37,074 bases of DNA from JBBRQP01 sp038226175 (GTDB lineage: Bacteria; Cyanobacteriota; Cyanobacteriia; Gloeobacterales; Anthocerotibacteraceae): contig JBBRQP010000023.1 in the NCBI GenBank assembly GCA_038226175.1, forward strand, positions 1 to 37,074, given 5' to 3'. Within the stretch, counting starts at the first letter, position 1. Each line of letters opens with the position of its first letter. This document shows positions 8,982-17,923 of the stretch, piece after piece. The translations under genes and the position numbers were made by a program. A model generated the notes under the pieces. It did not search any database. It saw nothing but the letters and a program-made list of their open reading frames with translations, and was not told the origin of the DNA.

Positions 8982-9014
8982 TTTGCTGTCATATTACAGA
9001 GGATCACATCCCCT

Positions 9015-10106
9015 TCAGTAAGACCGTCCTTTCCAAGTAGTTCCTAACTTCAAAGTTGTTCTGATGCCACTATTGATAATAATAGCAGCCGTCAGCAGCG
9101 CACCCATAGGTTGTAACCAAATAGTATTAGGATCAAAGCTCTGACGTGCGCGAATCTGAGCATCATAAACAAGACCTAAAATAAGTACTACTATATTTAA
9201 AATTAATATCTGATCGCGCACGAATAATAAACTGGCCCAAGGTAAAAATCTCACCGCTAATTGGGCAGAGGTATCTCCAACTTGCGGCACAAAGAGCGCA
9301 TAACTATTCTTACTCCATCCTTCCCATAGTTGTGCCAAATTACGATACATTCGCGTACTAAACAGTGCCGTGCCATTGATGAAATACACCGCGTATCTCG
9401 CCCGATCAAATAATTGCGCTAACGCCACATCTTCGACAATTTCCTGGCGCACTGCCTCATGCCCACCAACGGCACGATAGGCGGCTGTTGCCACCAAAAT
9501 AAACTGTCCATTAGCCGCAATGCCACCTATTCCCAGAGGGTACTGATGATTGAGCAACCCAAAAACTATCGGCTGTACAGCCTGTTCTGACAAAGTAACC
9601 GCCTCTTGCCGAGAGGTGAGTGAGAGTAAGTGTGCATTTTGAGCTTCACAAAAGGCTAGTGCAGAACTTAGACAACGGCAGTCTAAACACGTATCGGCAT
9701 CGACAAATAATATCCAGTCACTTTTTACCTCTTGCACACCCTGATGCAAGGCATAGCTCTTACCCGTCCAGCCCGTAACTAGAGGCTGACCGCGCACTAA
9801 CCGTACCCGTGCGTCCTGTTGCTCATAGCGCGCGACCAAAGCATCAGTACCATCGGTAGAATTATCATCAATCACGATAATCTGCTCGGGTATGTAATCT
9901 TGCGCTAACAGTGAAGCGAGGCAGCGCGGTAAATTTTGGACTTCATTACGCGCAGGGATCACGACACTGACGCAGGTCTGAGTCTGAGGGTGCTGTATGT
10001 TTAGTTTTGGTTCAATGCGTGAGCGTTCTTGATCGGCTGCGTTTAATCTCACCCAATAGCCAGCCCCAACGATAAGTAGGACAACTTGGACTATTTGAGA
10101 TAGCAC
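9015..10106 (-). CDS. Membrane glycosyltransferase family 2, HpnB/CruG-like
   Basis: A 363-residue transferase of the hopene-associated HpnB and carotenoid glucosyltransferase type, likely adding a sugar to a membrane lipid. There is an N-terminal membrane segment (residues about 3-16) and a GT-A domain from 45 (SVVIPARNE, IDDNSTDGT near 75, the metal-binding VDADT near 132, EDVALAQ near 225). The usual QxxRW is replaced by LWEGWSKN. Membrane segments follow after 280 (LLFVRDQILILNIVVLILGL) and near the C-terminus. The GTG start overlaps the 3' end of the CPP1-like gene by 16 bases, so the two are co-transcribed. Choosing between hopanoid and carotenoid substrate needs phylogeny; no other hopanoid or carotenoid gene is in view. 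Confidence 0.75.
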   Translation of the reverse strand: MLSQIVQVVLLIVGAGYWVRLNAADQERSRIEPKLNIQHPQTQTCVSVVIPARNEVQNLPRCLASLLAQDYIPEQIIVIDDNSTDGTDALVARYEQQDARVRLVRGQPLVTGWTGKSYALHQGVQEVKSDWILFVDADTCLDCRCLSSALAFCEAQNAHLLSLTSRQEAVTLSEQAVQPIVFGLLNHQYPLGIGGIAANGQFILVATAAYRAVGGHEAVRQEIVEDVALAQLFDRARYAVYFINGTALFSTRMYRNLAQLWEGWSKNSYALFVPQVGDTSAQLAVRFLPWASLLFVRDQILILNIVVLILGLVYDAQIRARQSFDPNTIWLQPMGALLTAAIIINSGIRTTLKLGTTWKGRSY

Positions 10107-10669
10107 GTAGCTGCCAGATAGGCCACCAAAATACCAGCAACGCCCACCGTTGCCGAAGCAGGCCCAAAACCCACCAAAGATGTCAATAAATAGGCAATAA
10201 CTAACGTACCGAGGGATAAGCCCAGCGAACGAAACAGATTACGGTTTTTTTGAAGAAACAGATAAGTCGCAATCATTAACGCTAAAGCAAGTACCAACGT
10301 CGGCCCAAAACTCGGTAATAAAGATAAACCAAATAATCCGCCAAAAATTCCCAATGACATCCAAATTTGATTGGGTAAGGGAGGCTCAACCCAGTCCTGC
10401 CACCAAACCGGAGTTTGCGCCTTGACTCGGATACTTTGAGCAGGCGGGATTGTCTCGGGAAAGCGAATTCGGTCAGGCACCTTAACTTTGCCTTCCTTAC
10501 GCATTTGCAAACGACGCATCAAAATCGCATCATAAGCCGCTTCAATTACCTGCCGCTGCTGGTCATATTCGTCTAATTCCAACAATAGGCGCGCTTTCGC
10601 CGCTTGAATATCTTCAAAGGGCGCGTCTTCGCGTATGCCTAAGGTGAGGTAAGGGTCAGTTTCATTCAT
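10091..10669 (-). CDS. CPP1-like (DUF3353) membrane protein with degenerate J domain
   Basis: A 192-residue protein beginning MNETDPYLTLGIREDAPFED, a J-like fold without the usual HPD tripeptide (residues 5-60), then a linker and three or four membrane segments (about 105-190). Chloroplast relatives (CPP1/CDF1) stabilise protochlorophyllide oxidoreductase; the cyanobacterial role is assumed similar: a membrane-bound chaperone-like factor. The frame is open back to 10762, but the family starts at the ATG at 10669. Its stop lies inside the downstream glycosyltransferase start region, which indicates one operon. The spoIID-like gene diverges 150 bases away. Confidence 0.8.
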   Translation of the reverse strand: MNETDPYLTLGIREDAPFEDIQAAKARLLLELDEYDQQRQVIEAAYDAILMRRLQMRKEGKVKVPDRIRFPETIPPAQSIRVKAQTPVWWQDWVEPPLPNQIWMSLGIFGGLFGLSLLPSFGPTLVLALALMIATYLFLQKNRNLFRSLGLSLGTLVIAYLLTSLVGFGPASATVGVAGILVAYLAATCYLK

Positions 10670-10820
10670 GGACGTAAAACCTGCACCGCTGCCACCTACT
10701 AGCCTAGCCCACGCTTTGCTTAGGAACAAGGTGAATTTTCCGATCCCGTTGCCCAAGTTCATCTACATAGACAACAAACAGCAATAGGATAAACTTTGTA
10801 AGGTCACGTCTAGGTTTGCC

Positions 10821-12335
10821 GTGTCGCTTCCCCTGCTGTGCTCAAGTAAGCCTACACTCCATTACTGGCTTTTAGTGGGCTGGCTGCTCTGCTGTCCGGT
10901 CGTTCAAGCAACGACGTTAAATATTGGAATCTTCCAGCGGTTTGGTGAAAACCCAGATCAAGCCATTGTGCGCTCTATTGATCGTAAACCCTTGCAGATT
11001 GTCATAGATGGACGTCAGCCTCTGATGGCAACCCAAATCAGTGTGCAGACCCAAAAAATTCCGCTCACGACCCCGATGAGCTGGAGTCGAGTCGTCGTTA
11101 GTTCTCAGCGCAGTTTTGAAGATGCGCAAGCAGTAGCACAACAGCTCAAAATCCTTAATATTTCCAGTGAAATTGCCCGTCCTAAACGCTGGCAAGTTTG
11201 GGTCAAACGCTTAGCTGCGCTGCGTACAGCCGAGCAACAAGCTTTGGTTACCCAGCTCCTCAAAGCCGGATTTAGTACCGCTCATATCGAAGAGGGTCAA
11301 ATCACACAAAACTTACTGCTTGCCCTGACTATCAATGGTCAGACGCTCTCTGGTCAACAAGTCACGATCCAGTCAGCCCAAAATCAGGTGCAATTTGGTC
11401 AACGAACCTATGGTGGCAGCTTATGGTTACAGCCTAATGCCTATGGAACCTATACCATCATCAATCAAGTGGAGCTCGAAACTTATTTGCGTGGCGTTGT
11501 CCCCTATGAAATTGCACCAACTGCACCCTATGAGGCGATCAAGGCGCAAGCTATTGTCGCTCGAACCTTTGCTCTACGTAATCGCCACCGCTTCCAAATC
11601 GATAGCTATGACCTCTGTGCAACCCCCAATTGTCAAGTTTATCGCGGTCTAGGTGGTACGACACCCTTAACCGAGCGCGCTGTCCGAGCTACCCGCCATC
11701 AAGTCTTGACCTATGGTGGACGCTTGGTGGATGCCCTCTATACTTCAGCAAATGGTGGTCAAACAGCGCGTTATAGTGACCTGTTTAGTGGGGAAGACCG
11801 TCCCTATTTGGTTTCCCGCTTAGACCGACCCGAAAATTTACCTTTGGGCGATTTAAGCGATGAGGTGATGGTGCGTCGCTTACTAGGTTACCAAGAGGGT
11901 TTCAATGAAAGCGGTGCACCAACTTTTCATTGGAGCCGTACCTACAGCAGCGAGCGATTAGCCGCCTCACTTAATCTCAATTTGCCCACCATTGGCCTGT
12001 TTCCACCTGCCATCAAAGCGATAACCGGAATACAAGTGGCACAACGTTCACCAAGTGGTCGGGTTTTACGTTTACGTGTGCAGACGGATCAAGGGGAGAT
12101 TGCCCTCACCAAAGATGCTATTCTCTCAGCCATTGATGGCTTGCCCAGCACGTTATTTTATCTAGATGCTTCCCCATCAGGTGAATTTTTGCTCAAGGGC
12201 GGCGGTTGGGGACACGGCCTCGGCTTGAGTCAATATGGCTCCTATGGTTTGGCTCGCCGGGGTTACGATTATGCGGCTATTTTGCGATTTTATTTTCCGC
12301 AGACCAAGCTCGATACCATAGCGAAGTCTGAGTAA
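10821..12335 (+). CDS. SpoIID/LytB-domain cell-wall protein
   Basis: A 504-residue exported protein of the SpoIID family (peptidoglycan lytic transglycosylase or amidase enhancer). A signal peptide occupies residues 1-31 (a hydrophobic run ending VVQA). The region to about 200 has a SPOR-like paired-strand look. The SpoIID domain follows: ETYLRGVVPYEI near 220, AIKAQAIVARTFALRNRH, YTSANGGQTA near 310, and the hallmark GGGWGHGLGLSQYG near 462. Start GTG is the one that gives the signal peptide. In cyanobacteria, which do not sporulate, these proteins are thought to remodel the cell wall. The gene is divergent from the CPP1-like operon and followed 87 bases later by etfB on the same strand. Confidence 0.85.
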   Translation: MSLPLLCSSKPTLHYWLLVGWLLCCPVVQATTLNIGIFQRFGENPDQAIVRSIDRKPLQIVIDGRQPLMATQISVQTQKIPLTTPMSWSRVVVSSQRSFEDAQAVAQQLKILNISSEIARPKRWQVWVKRLAALRTAEQQALVTQLLKAGFSTAHIEEGQITQNLLLALTINGQTLSGQQVTIQSAQNQVQFGQRTYGGSLWLQPNAYGTYTIINQVELETYLRGVVPYEIAPTAPYEAIKAQAIVARTFALRNRHRFQIDSYDLCATPNCQVYRGLGGTTPLTERAVRATRHQVLTYGGRLVDALYTSANGGQTARYSDLFSGEDRPYLVSRLDRPENLPLGDLSDEVMVRRLLGYQEGFNESGAPTFHWSRTYSSERLAASLNLNLPTIGLFPPAIKAITGIQVAQRSPSGRVLRLRVQTDQGEIALTKDAILSAIDGLPSTLFYLDASPSGEFLLKGGGWGHGLGLSQYGSYGLARRGYDYAAILRFYFPQTKLDTIAKSE

Positions 12336-12422
12336 ATACCCTAAATCTATACATTGTGTGAATCAATCTTAAGAAATCACGCAAACCACCTTAGGATAAA
12401 GGCGTTAGCTTACAGGGCGGTT

Positions 12423-13247
12423 ATGAATATTTTTGTCCTAATTAAACAGGTGCCAGACCAGGGTTCTAAGGCCGGAGTTAATGCGGATGGAACCATTGAT
12501 CGTGCCAAAGCCAAACGTATGCTCAATCCTTTTGATCGCTTTGCCTTACAGGCTGCCCTACACATCAAGTGGACTTATGGCGCAACCGTGACTGCGATCA
12601 CTATGGGACCGCCCCCAGCGGTAGAAATTCTCTATGAAGCCATTGCCCATGGCGTAGACCGGACAATTTTATTAAGTGATCGGCGCTTGGCGGCGTCTGA
12701 TACGCTCGCGACGGCTTACGCACTTTACCAAACCGTGCGCTATGCTGGGGCTTTTGACTTGGTATTTTGTGGGTTGCAGACGACGGATGGGGATACAGCT
12801 CAGGTAGGTCCTCAGTTAGCCGAGCGCTTACAAGTACCGCAAGTGACCTATTGTGAATGGTTTGAAATTATTGAAAACCAGCGCATCTTGGCGCGGCGGG
12901 TGATCGAGGGCGGGGCGCAAATCGTGGAATGTACTTTACCTGCGGTCGTGACGGTTGCTAATTCTTCTGAGCGACTCGCTTACAAAACTTTGCGCGGGGC
13001 GCAGCAGGTACAGCAACTGCAACGTGATCAAGTCCAACGCCAAGAGATTATTAAAGTCGTGACTCTAGACGATATTGGAGCTGATCCCGAACGCTGTGGC
13101 CTAAAAGGTTCGCCCACAATTGTGGCAGCCACCGATAAAGTGGGCGAAATCGGCGGACGCTGTGTGGTTTATCAGGGTCGCCCGGTCGAAAGCCTAGTGC
13201 GTGATCTGCTGACCACTACCCCTGTTCAAGCATTAGCAAAAGTTTAG
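12423..13247 (+). CDS. etfB: Electron transfer flavoprotein beta subunit
   Basis: A 274-residue protein matching the beta subunit of electron transfer flavoprotein, which with EtfA carries electrons from flavin dehydrogenases. It begins MNIFVLIKQVPD, with AKRMLNPFDRFALQAAL near 35, ITMGPP near 60, and the AMP/FAD-phosphate loop DLVFCGLQTTDGDTAQVGPQ near 115-134. An upstream in-frame TTG/GTG-type extension to 12354 exists, but the ATG at 12423 gives the family start. No etfA, ETF oxidoreductase or dehydrogenase is beside it. It points towards queC with 66 bases between the stops. Assignment is firm; its partner is not visible. Confidence 0.85.
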   Translation: MNIFVLIKQVPDQGSKAGVNADGTIDRAKAKRMLNPFDRFALQAALHIKWTYGATVTAITMGPPPAVEILYEAIAHGVDRTILLSDRRLAASDTLATAYALYQTVRYAGAFDLVFCGLQTTDGDTAQVGPQLAERLQVPQVTYCEWFEIIENQRILARRVIEGGAQIVECTLPAVVTVANSSERLAYKTLRGAQQVQQLQRDQVQRQEIIKVVTLDDIGADPERCGLKGSPTIVAATDKVGEIGGRCVVYQGRPVESLVRDLLTTTPVQALAKV

Positions 13248-13313
13248 CTGAGTCGGGAAGCACGGCACGGCTGGGTAAAGCGAGACTTGCACAAATAAAG
13301 CCCTGAGACTCCT

Positions 13314-13997
13314 TCAAACCGCATAGCCCACAGGATCTTCACGTCCCAATTCCCGAAAGGCTTGGCGTCTGAGTTGACAGCTATCACAACGACCACAGGC
13401 GATCTCTTGACCCAGATAACAACTGTAAGTTAGCGACCAGGGCACTTGGTAACCGTCTCCGAGTTGAATGATTTCCTTTTTACCCAAATCAAGTAGTGGG
13501 GCAATTAATTGGATAGGATGTCCTTCACGTCCGACTTTGGTGCCTAACCGATAGACTTCAGCCATCGCTTGCAAATAATCCGGACGACAATCGGGGTAGC
13601 CCGAATAATCCTGAATATGAGCGCCAATAAAGACCGCTTCTGCCGCAACGGTTTCGGCATAGCTAAGGGCGAAGGCTAAAAATATTGAATTACGGGCTGG
13701 CACGTAGGTGACGGGTATTCCTGCGGCCATTTCGCTCACAGAGCGATCAGTTGGCACCTCTATTTCTCCGGTCAAAGCCGAGCCGCCCCACTGCCGCAGG
13801 TCAAACTGTACTACCTGATGAGCCGTCACTCCGACCGCTTGGGCAATCGCTTGGGCTGCGCTTAATTCGCGCTGATGCCGTTGCTGATAATCAAAAGACA
13901 AGGCATAAAGCTGATAGCCCTTGGCCTTAGCCCAATAAATTGTCGCACTTGAATCCAACCCGCCACTGAGTAACACGACAGCTTTTGGTTGGGTCAT
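13314..13997 (-). CDS. queC: 7-cyano-7-deazaguanine synthase
   Basis: QueC makes preQ0 from 7-carboxy-7-deazaguanine, ATP and ammonia, on the route to queuosine in tRNA. The PP-loop SGGLDSSAT is at residues 11-19; YVPARNSIFLAFALSYAE lies near 95 and HIQDYSGYPDCRPDYL near 125. The zinc site C-YLGQEIA-C-GR-C-DS-C lies near 193-206. Length 227 is normal. Start ATG has GGAC nearby as a weak ribosome-binding site. It is divergent from miaB, another tRNA-modification gene, with only 64 bases between starts. Confidence 0.95.
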   Translation of the reverse strand: MTQPKAVVLLSGGLDSSATIYWAKAKGYQLYALSFDYQQRHQRELSAAQAIAQAVGVTAHQVVQFDLRQWGGSALTGEIEVPTDRSVSEMAAGIPVTYVPARNSIFLAFALSYAETVAAEAVFIGAHIQDYSGYPDCRPDYLQAMAEVYRLGTKVGREGHPIQLIAPLLDLGKKEIIQLGDGYQVPWSLTYSCYLGQEIACGRCDSCQLRRQAFRELGREDPVGYAV

Positions 13998-14061
13998 GAT
14001 CTTATGTCCTCGTAAACAGGTGAGTTAAGCTAGGGTATGGACTGCATTCTAGGGGTTTCTT

Positions 14062-15375
14062 GTGCCTAAACGCTATCAGATCACCACCTTCGGCTGCCAG
14101 ATGAATAAGGCGGACTCCGAACGCATGGCGGGGATTCTCGATAGTCTGGGCTATCAAGCTACCGAAGACCCGCTACTTGCCGATCTTGTTGTGCTCAATA
14201 CTTGCTCAATTCGAGATGGTGCCGAGCAAAAAGTTTACTCCTATCTAGGCGTTCACACCCGACGCAAACAACAAAATCCCGCTGTAACCCTCGTCGTCGC
14301 TGGCTGTGTCGCTCAGCAAGAAGGCCAAAAGCTATTACGCCGCGTCCCGGCTCTCGATATTGTGATGGGGCCGCAATACGCCGATCAATTAGCCGCCCTC
14401 CTCGAACGGGTTGCCGATGGTGAACAAGTTGTCGCCACTGCTGAGCGGGAGATCCCCGAGGATACGATCCAGCCGCGTCGCCAAAATGATGTTAGTGCTT
14501 GGGTCAATGTGATCTATGGTTGCAACGAACGCTGTACCTATTGCATCGTTCCCTATGTGCGCGGTGTCGAACAATCCCGGACACCCGAGGCAATCTATCA
14601 AGAGATCCTAACCTTAAGCGCGCAGGGCTTCAAAGAAATCACCCTACTAGGTCAAAATATTGATGCCTATGGTCGGGATATCGGTACCAATCTCGCCCAC
14701 CTGTTACGGGAGATTCACGATATTGTTGGCATCGAACGGATCCGCTTTGCCACCTCCCACCCACGTTATTTTAACGAAGAATTAATTCAGACCTGTGCAC
14801 TGCTACCCAAAGTCTGTGATCATTTTCATATTCCTTTTCAGTCCGGTGATAACCAGATCCTCAGCAAAATGGCTAGGGGCTATTCTCACGAGCGTTACCG
14901 CGCCATTATTGCAATGATTCGCGATTATATTCCACAGGCGGCCATCAGTGCCGATGCCATTGCTGGCTTTCCTGGTGAAACCGAAGCCCAATTTCTCAAC
15001 ACGATCCAGTTAATTGAAGACCTCCAATTTGAACTAGTCAACACGGCGGCCTACTCGCCTCGTCCGGGAACCCCAGCGGCTGACTGGACGAATCAAGTCC
15101 CCGAAGACGTGAAAACTGACCGCCTACAGCGCCTCAACCGAGCAGTCACCCAAAGTGCCTATCAGTGCTCGCAAACCTATCTGGGTCGGGTTGAATGCGT
15201 ACTCATCGAAGGTGCCAACGCCAAAGATCCGAGCCAAGTGGTGGGACGTACACCTTCTAACCGCTTGGTTTTTGCCGCCGGAGACCCTGTGCGTCTCCGC
15301 GGTCAATTCGTCAATATCCGTATTACCGAAGCCAGAAGTTTTAGTTTGACTGGTGAAATTTTGGGCGTAAGCTAA
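14062..15375 (+). CDS. miaB: tRNA-2-methylthio-N6-isopentenyladenosine synthase
   Basis: MiaB is a radical-SAM methylthiotransferase that adds methylthio to isopentenyl-A37 of tRNA. Three cysteines of the N-terminal cluster are visible: FGCQMNKADSER (C12), LNTCSIRDGA (about C48) and VAGCVAQQEG (about C82). The radical-SAM cluster lies in GCNERCTYCIVPYVRG near 153. IRFATSHPRYFNEELI and DAIAGFPGETEAQF follow, with a TRAM domain at about 370-437. Start is GTG preceded by GGGG at 7 bases. The next two genes follow at gaps of 19 and 9 bases, suggesting one transcript. Confidence 0.96.
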   Translation: MPKRYQITTFGCQMNKADSERMAGILDSLGYQATEDPLLADLVVLNTCSIRDGAEQKVYSYLGVHTRRKQQNPAVTLVVAGCVAQQEGQKLLRRVPALDIVMGPQYADQLAALLERVADGEQVVATAEREIPEDTIQPRRQNDVSAWVNVIYGCNERCTYCIVPYVRGVEQSRTPEAIYQEILTLSAQGFKEITLLGQNIDAYGRDIGTNLAHLLREIHDIVGIERIRFATSHPRYFNEELIQTCALLPKVCDHFHIPFQSGDNQILSKMARGYSHERYRAIIAMIRDYIPQAAISADAIAGFPGETEAQFLNTIQLIEDLQFELVNTAAYSPRPGTPAADWTNQVPEDVKTDRLQRLNRAVTQSAYQCSQTYLGRVECVLIEGANAKDPSQVVGRTPSNRLVFAAGDPVRLRGQFVNIRITEARSFSLTGEILGVS

Positions 15376-15394
15376 CTGTCCCTATACTAAATTT

Positions 15395-16000
15395 ATGGCG
15401 CACCTTACTTGGTTTGAAACTACGTTTACAGCCCGACCAACTCATTTATTACTGGCCTTACATGGGCGCGGAACCAATGGTCATGACCTAGAACCCCTAG
15501 CGCAAGCTCTAGATTTACCCCAAGTACGCTTTATTTTTCCGACAGCCCCGCTAGAGATGGGCTCAGACGCCTATCAATGGTACGACTTTGATCATGATAG
15601 CCGTGAGATCCCCGACAGTAGTCAACAGCTCCATGACCTGATTGCCGAATTACGCCAGCAATATGGCAATTTGCCGGTCATCATATTAGGGTTTTCCCAA
15701 GGAGCCGTGTTGACCCTAGAAGCTGGCTTAACTTTAAGCCCGCCGCCCTTAGCTTTGGTCGCGCTGAGTGGTTATTTGCATCGTCTACCCCCGCTCACCC
15801 GTGCTGACTTACCGATATTTATTGCCCATGGCACCAAAGACAATGTCATTCCTATCCAAGCCGGAAGGGCAACTCAAGCCGCCCTCCAAAAAGTAGGCTT
15901 GCCTGTGGTTTACCAAGAATTTCCGATTGGTCATGGCATCAGCACGGCTGTAGTAGGAGAAGTGCGTCAATTTTTGTTAAGGTTGCTGGGTACGCTGTAA
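15395..16000 (+). CDS. Alpha/beta hydrolase, carboxylesterase/phospholipase family
   Basis: A 201-residue hydrolase of the small phospholipase/carboxylesterase (YpfH-like) family. The oxyanion motif LALHGRGTNG is near residue 21, the nucleophile Ser in GFSQGAVLTLE near 110, the Asp in HGTKDNVIP near 152, and the His in IGHGIS near 184, completing the triad. No signal peptide is seen, so it acts in the cytosol. Substrate unknown. It follows miaB by 19 bases and precedes the fusion glycosyltransferase by 9. Confidence 0.85.
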   Translation: MAHLTWFETTFTARPTHLLLALHGRGTNGHDLEPLAQALDLPQVRFIFPTAPLEMGSDAYQWYDFDHDSREIPDSSQQLHDLIAELRQQYGNLPVIILGFSQGAVLTLEAGLTLSPPPLALVALSGYLHRLPPLTRADLPIFIAHGTKDNVIPIQAGRATQAALQKVGLPVVYQEFPIGHGISTAVVGEVRQFLLRLLGTL

Positions 16001-16009
16001 ATCACAACC

Positions 16010-17914
16010 ATGCACATGGGTTGTCAGGGTTGGTCTGCAAAAATTGCCCCTCAAGGCAGTCTTAGTCTCTGTATGATTGTCCGCGATGAAGAAGAACTCT
16101 TGCCCAAATGTCTGGCGAGTGTACGTGGTTTAGTGGATGAAATTATTATTGTCGATACGGGCTCACAAGATACTACCATCGCCATTGCCCAGGCCGCCGG
16201 AGCGCAGGTTTCATTTTTTACCTGGATCGAAGACTTTGCGCAGGCACGTAATGCTAGCTTGCAGCAGGCGACTGGAGAATGGATTTTGATCCTTGATGCC
16301 GATGAAGTCGTGACGGATGAATTTCGGCAGCAGTTACCTGAGGTTTTACGCAGCAAGGAGCCTATTGCCTATGAGGTGATCTGTGAATCTAGTCACGATG
16401 GCGGGGTCAGCTATGGGCCAGTTCTGAGGTTATTTCGTAATTTAGCTGGGGTACATTACACACGGCCCTATCACGAACAAGTGATTTTTCCTGTTAATGG
16501 TGCCATCGGCTACGAGCCCCTACTACGGATTCGTCATCAAGGCTACGAGCCTGAACGCTTTCGGCAGCGACAAAAGCTAGAGCGCGGCTTGCGGATCATG
16601 ACCCGTTACTTGATGGATCACCCCGAAGATCATTATCTGCGGCTTAAGGTCGCGGGCTTACTGGCAGCGGCGGCTAACGACCAACCTCAAGCACTCGCCC
16701 AAGCCCGACAGGCACTACAAGGATTTCATCAAAATCTTGCTATCTACCATCCTTATATTCTTTTTGAAGCCCATTATATTTGTGGTAAAGCTCAGCTCAG
16801 TCTCGGTTATTTTGAGCAAGCTAGACACGAACTTGATTTGGCCTTGAGTTTACCGCTTCCTGCGCAACAAACTCTAGAAAGTCTCATCGCTCTGATTGAA
16901 ATTGCCCTACATCAACAGGATTTTGAGCAGATACGCTTACTTTGCGCCCAAGGCATTGCAATTGACCCTGGTCGTTATCACTGGTCGATGTTTTTGGGCT
17001 GGCTAGCTTGGTTAGATGAGCACGACGCCGTGGGAGCTGAGCTTTTGCTGCAACAAGCCTGCAGCCTAGCGCCCAAACAGGCTGAACCATGGTCCGTATT
17101 AGGACGTATTTATCAACACCAGGGGGCGAGTCAACAAGCGCAACACTGCCTAGAAAAAGCCGCCACACTCGACCTAGAACACCCTGACCATCAGTTTCGG
17201 CTCGGATGTATTTATGCCCAAAGACAGCGTCTAGTCCTCGCGCAAAAAGCCTTTAAGCAAGCCTTAGTACTAGCTGCCAAACACCCAGAACTCTGGTCAA
17301 GAGTACGTGATGATAGTCAGATGGCGTTAGCACAGATTTACCAACGTTGGGATTTTTATTATGCCCAAGAGCTTGAGCCGCCGGTGATGCAGGGCTGTTT
17401 TGACCGGGTGACGGCTTTTTTACTAGACCGCAATCTGTCTGTGCTTGATTTAGGGTGTGGTATGGGTGTTTTGGGGCAATATTTAGTGGATGTGATCCCG
17501 GCTTATCTAGGAGTAGATAACAGTTCTCAAGCTTTAGCCAAATTACATCTTTGGCAATTACCAAGTCTTCAGGCTGATTTGCAAGTACCTTTACCGCTCG
17601 CTGATGCAACCTGGGAGTGTATTGTCCTTAGTCATGTGCTTGAATATTTACCCCAAGCTCACACTGTTCTTCAAGAAGCAGCGCGGGTTCTAAAACCCGG
17701 CGGCTGGTTGATTGTGGCGACTCATAGCGGGATACCACTTAGCCATGGCCCTAAGCCCTATCGTGCTTACGATGAAGAAACCTTAACTAGTCTATTAAGT
17801 GAGATCAGTAGTGAAGAGCGGCTTTGGTTTTGTTCATTTCAGGAGCTTGTGACCACGGTTGAAGGGGATGTGGTGACGTTTCCAACGCTATTATTATTTG
17901 CGCAGAAATCATAA
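16010..17914 (+). CDS. Fusion: glycosyltransferase 2 + TPR + SAM methyltransferase
   Basis: A 634-residue three-part protein. Residues about 18-190 are a GT2 domain (LSLCMIVRDEEELLPKCLAS, IVDTGSQDTT, LDADEVV as the metal site). Residues about 210-440 are helical repeats of TPR type (AEPWSVLGRIYQHQGASQQA is a clear unit). Residues about 475-634 form a class I methyltransferase with VLDLGCGMGVLGQYL near 478, LSHVLEYLPQ and EAARVLKPGGWLIVATH. GT2-TPR proteins are common; the terminal methyltransferase points to one chain that transfers a sugar and methylates it or its acceptor, probably for a surface glycan or peptide. Start ATG at 16010 lacks an evident ribosome-binding site; ATG 16016 is equally possible. 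It converges on the next gene, with 9 bases between stops. Confidence 0.85.
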   Translation: MHMGCQGWSAKIAPQGSLSLCMIVRDEEELLPKCLASVRGLVDEIIIVDTGSQDTTIAIAQAAGAQVSFFTWIEDFAQARNASLQQATGEWILILDADEVVTDEFRQQLPEVLRSKEPIAYEVICESSHDGGVSYGPVLRLFRNLAGVHYTRPYHEQVIFPVNGAIGYEPLLRIRHQGYEPERFRQRQKLERGLRIMTRYLMDHPEDHYLRLKVAGLLAAAANDQPQALAQARQALQGFHQNLAIYHPYILFEAHYICGKAQLSLGYFEQARHELDLALSLPLPAQQTLESLIALIEIALHQQDFEQIRLLCAQGIAIDPGRYHWSMFLGWLAWLDEHDAVGAELLLQQACSLAPKQAEPWSVLGRIYQHQGASQQAQHCLEKAATLDLEHPDHQFRLGCIYAQRQRLVLAQKAFKQALVLAAKHPELWSRVRDDSQMALAQIYQRWDFYYAQELEPPVMQGCFDRVTAFLLDRNLSVLDLGCGMGVLGQYLVDVIPAYLGVDNSSQALAKLHLWQLPSLQADLQVPLPLADATWECIVLSHVLEYLPQAHTVLQEAARVLKPGGWLIVATHSGIPLSHGPKPYRAYDEETLTSLLSEISSEERLWFCSFQELVTTVEGDVVTFPTLLLFAQKS

Positions 17915-17923
17915 TTTGTAAGC

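Noticed and set aside
13248..13313. Terminator between etfB and queC
   Set aside because: Only short scattered complementarity and no T-run; not good enough to call.
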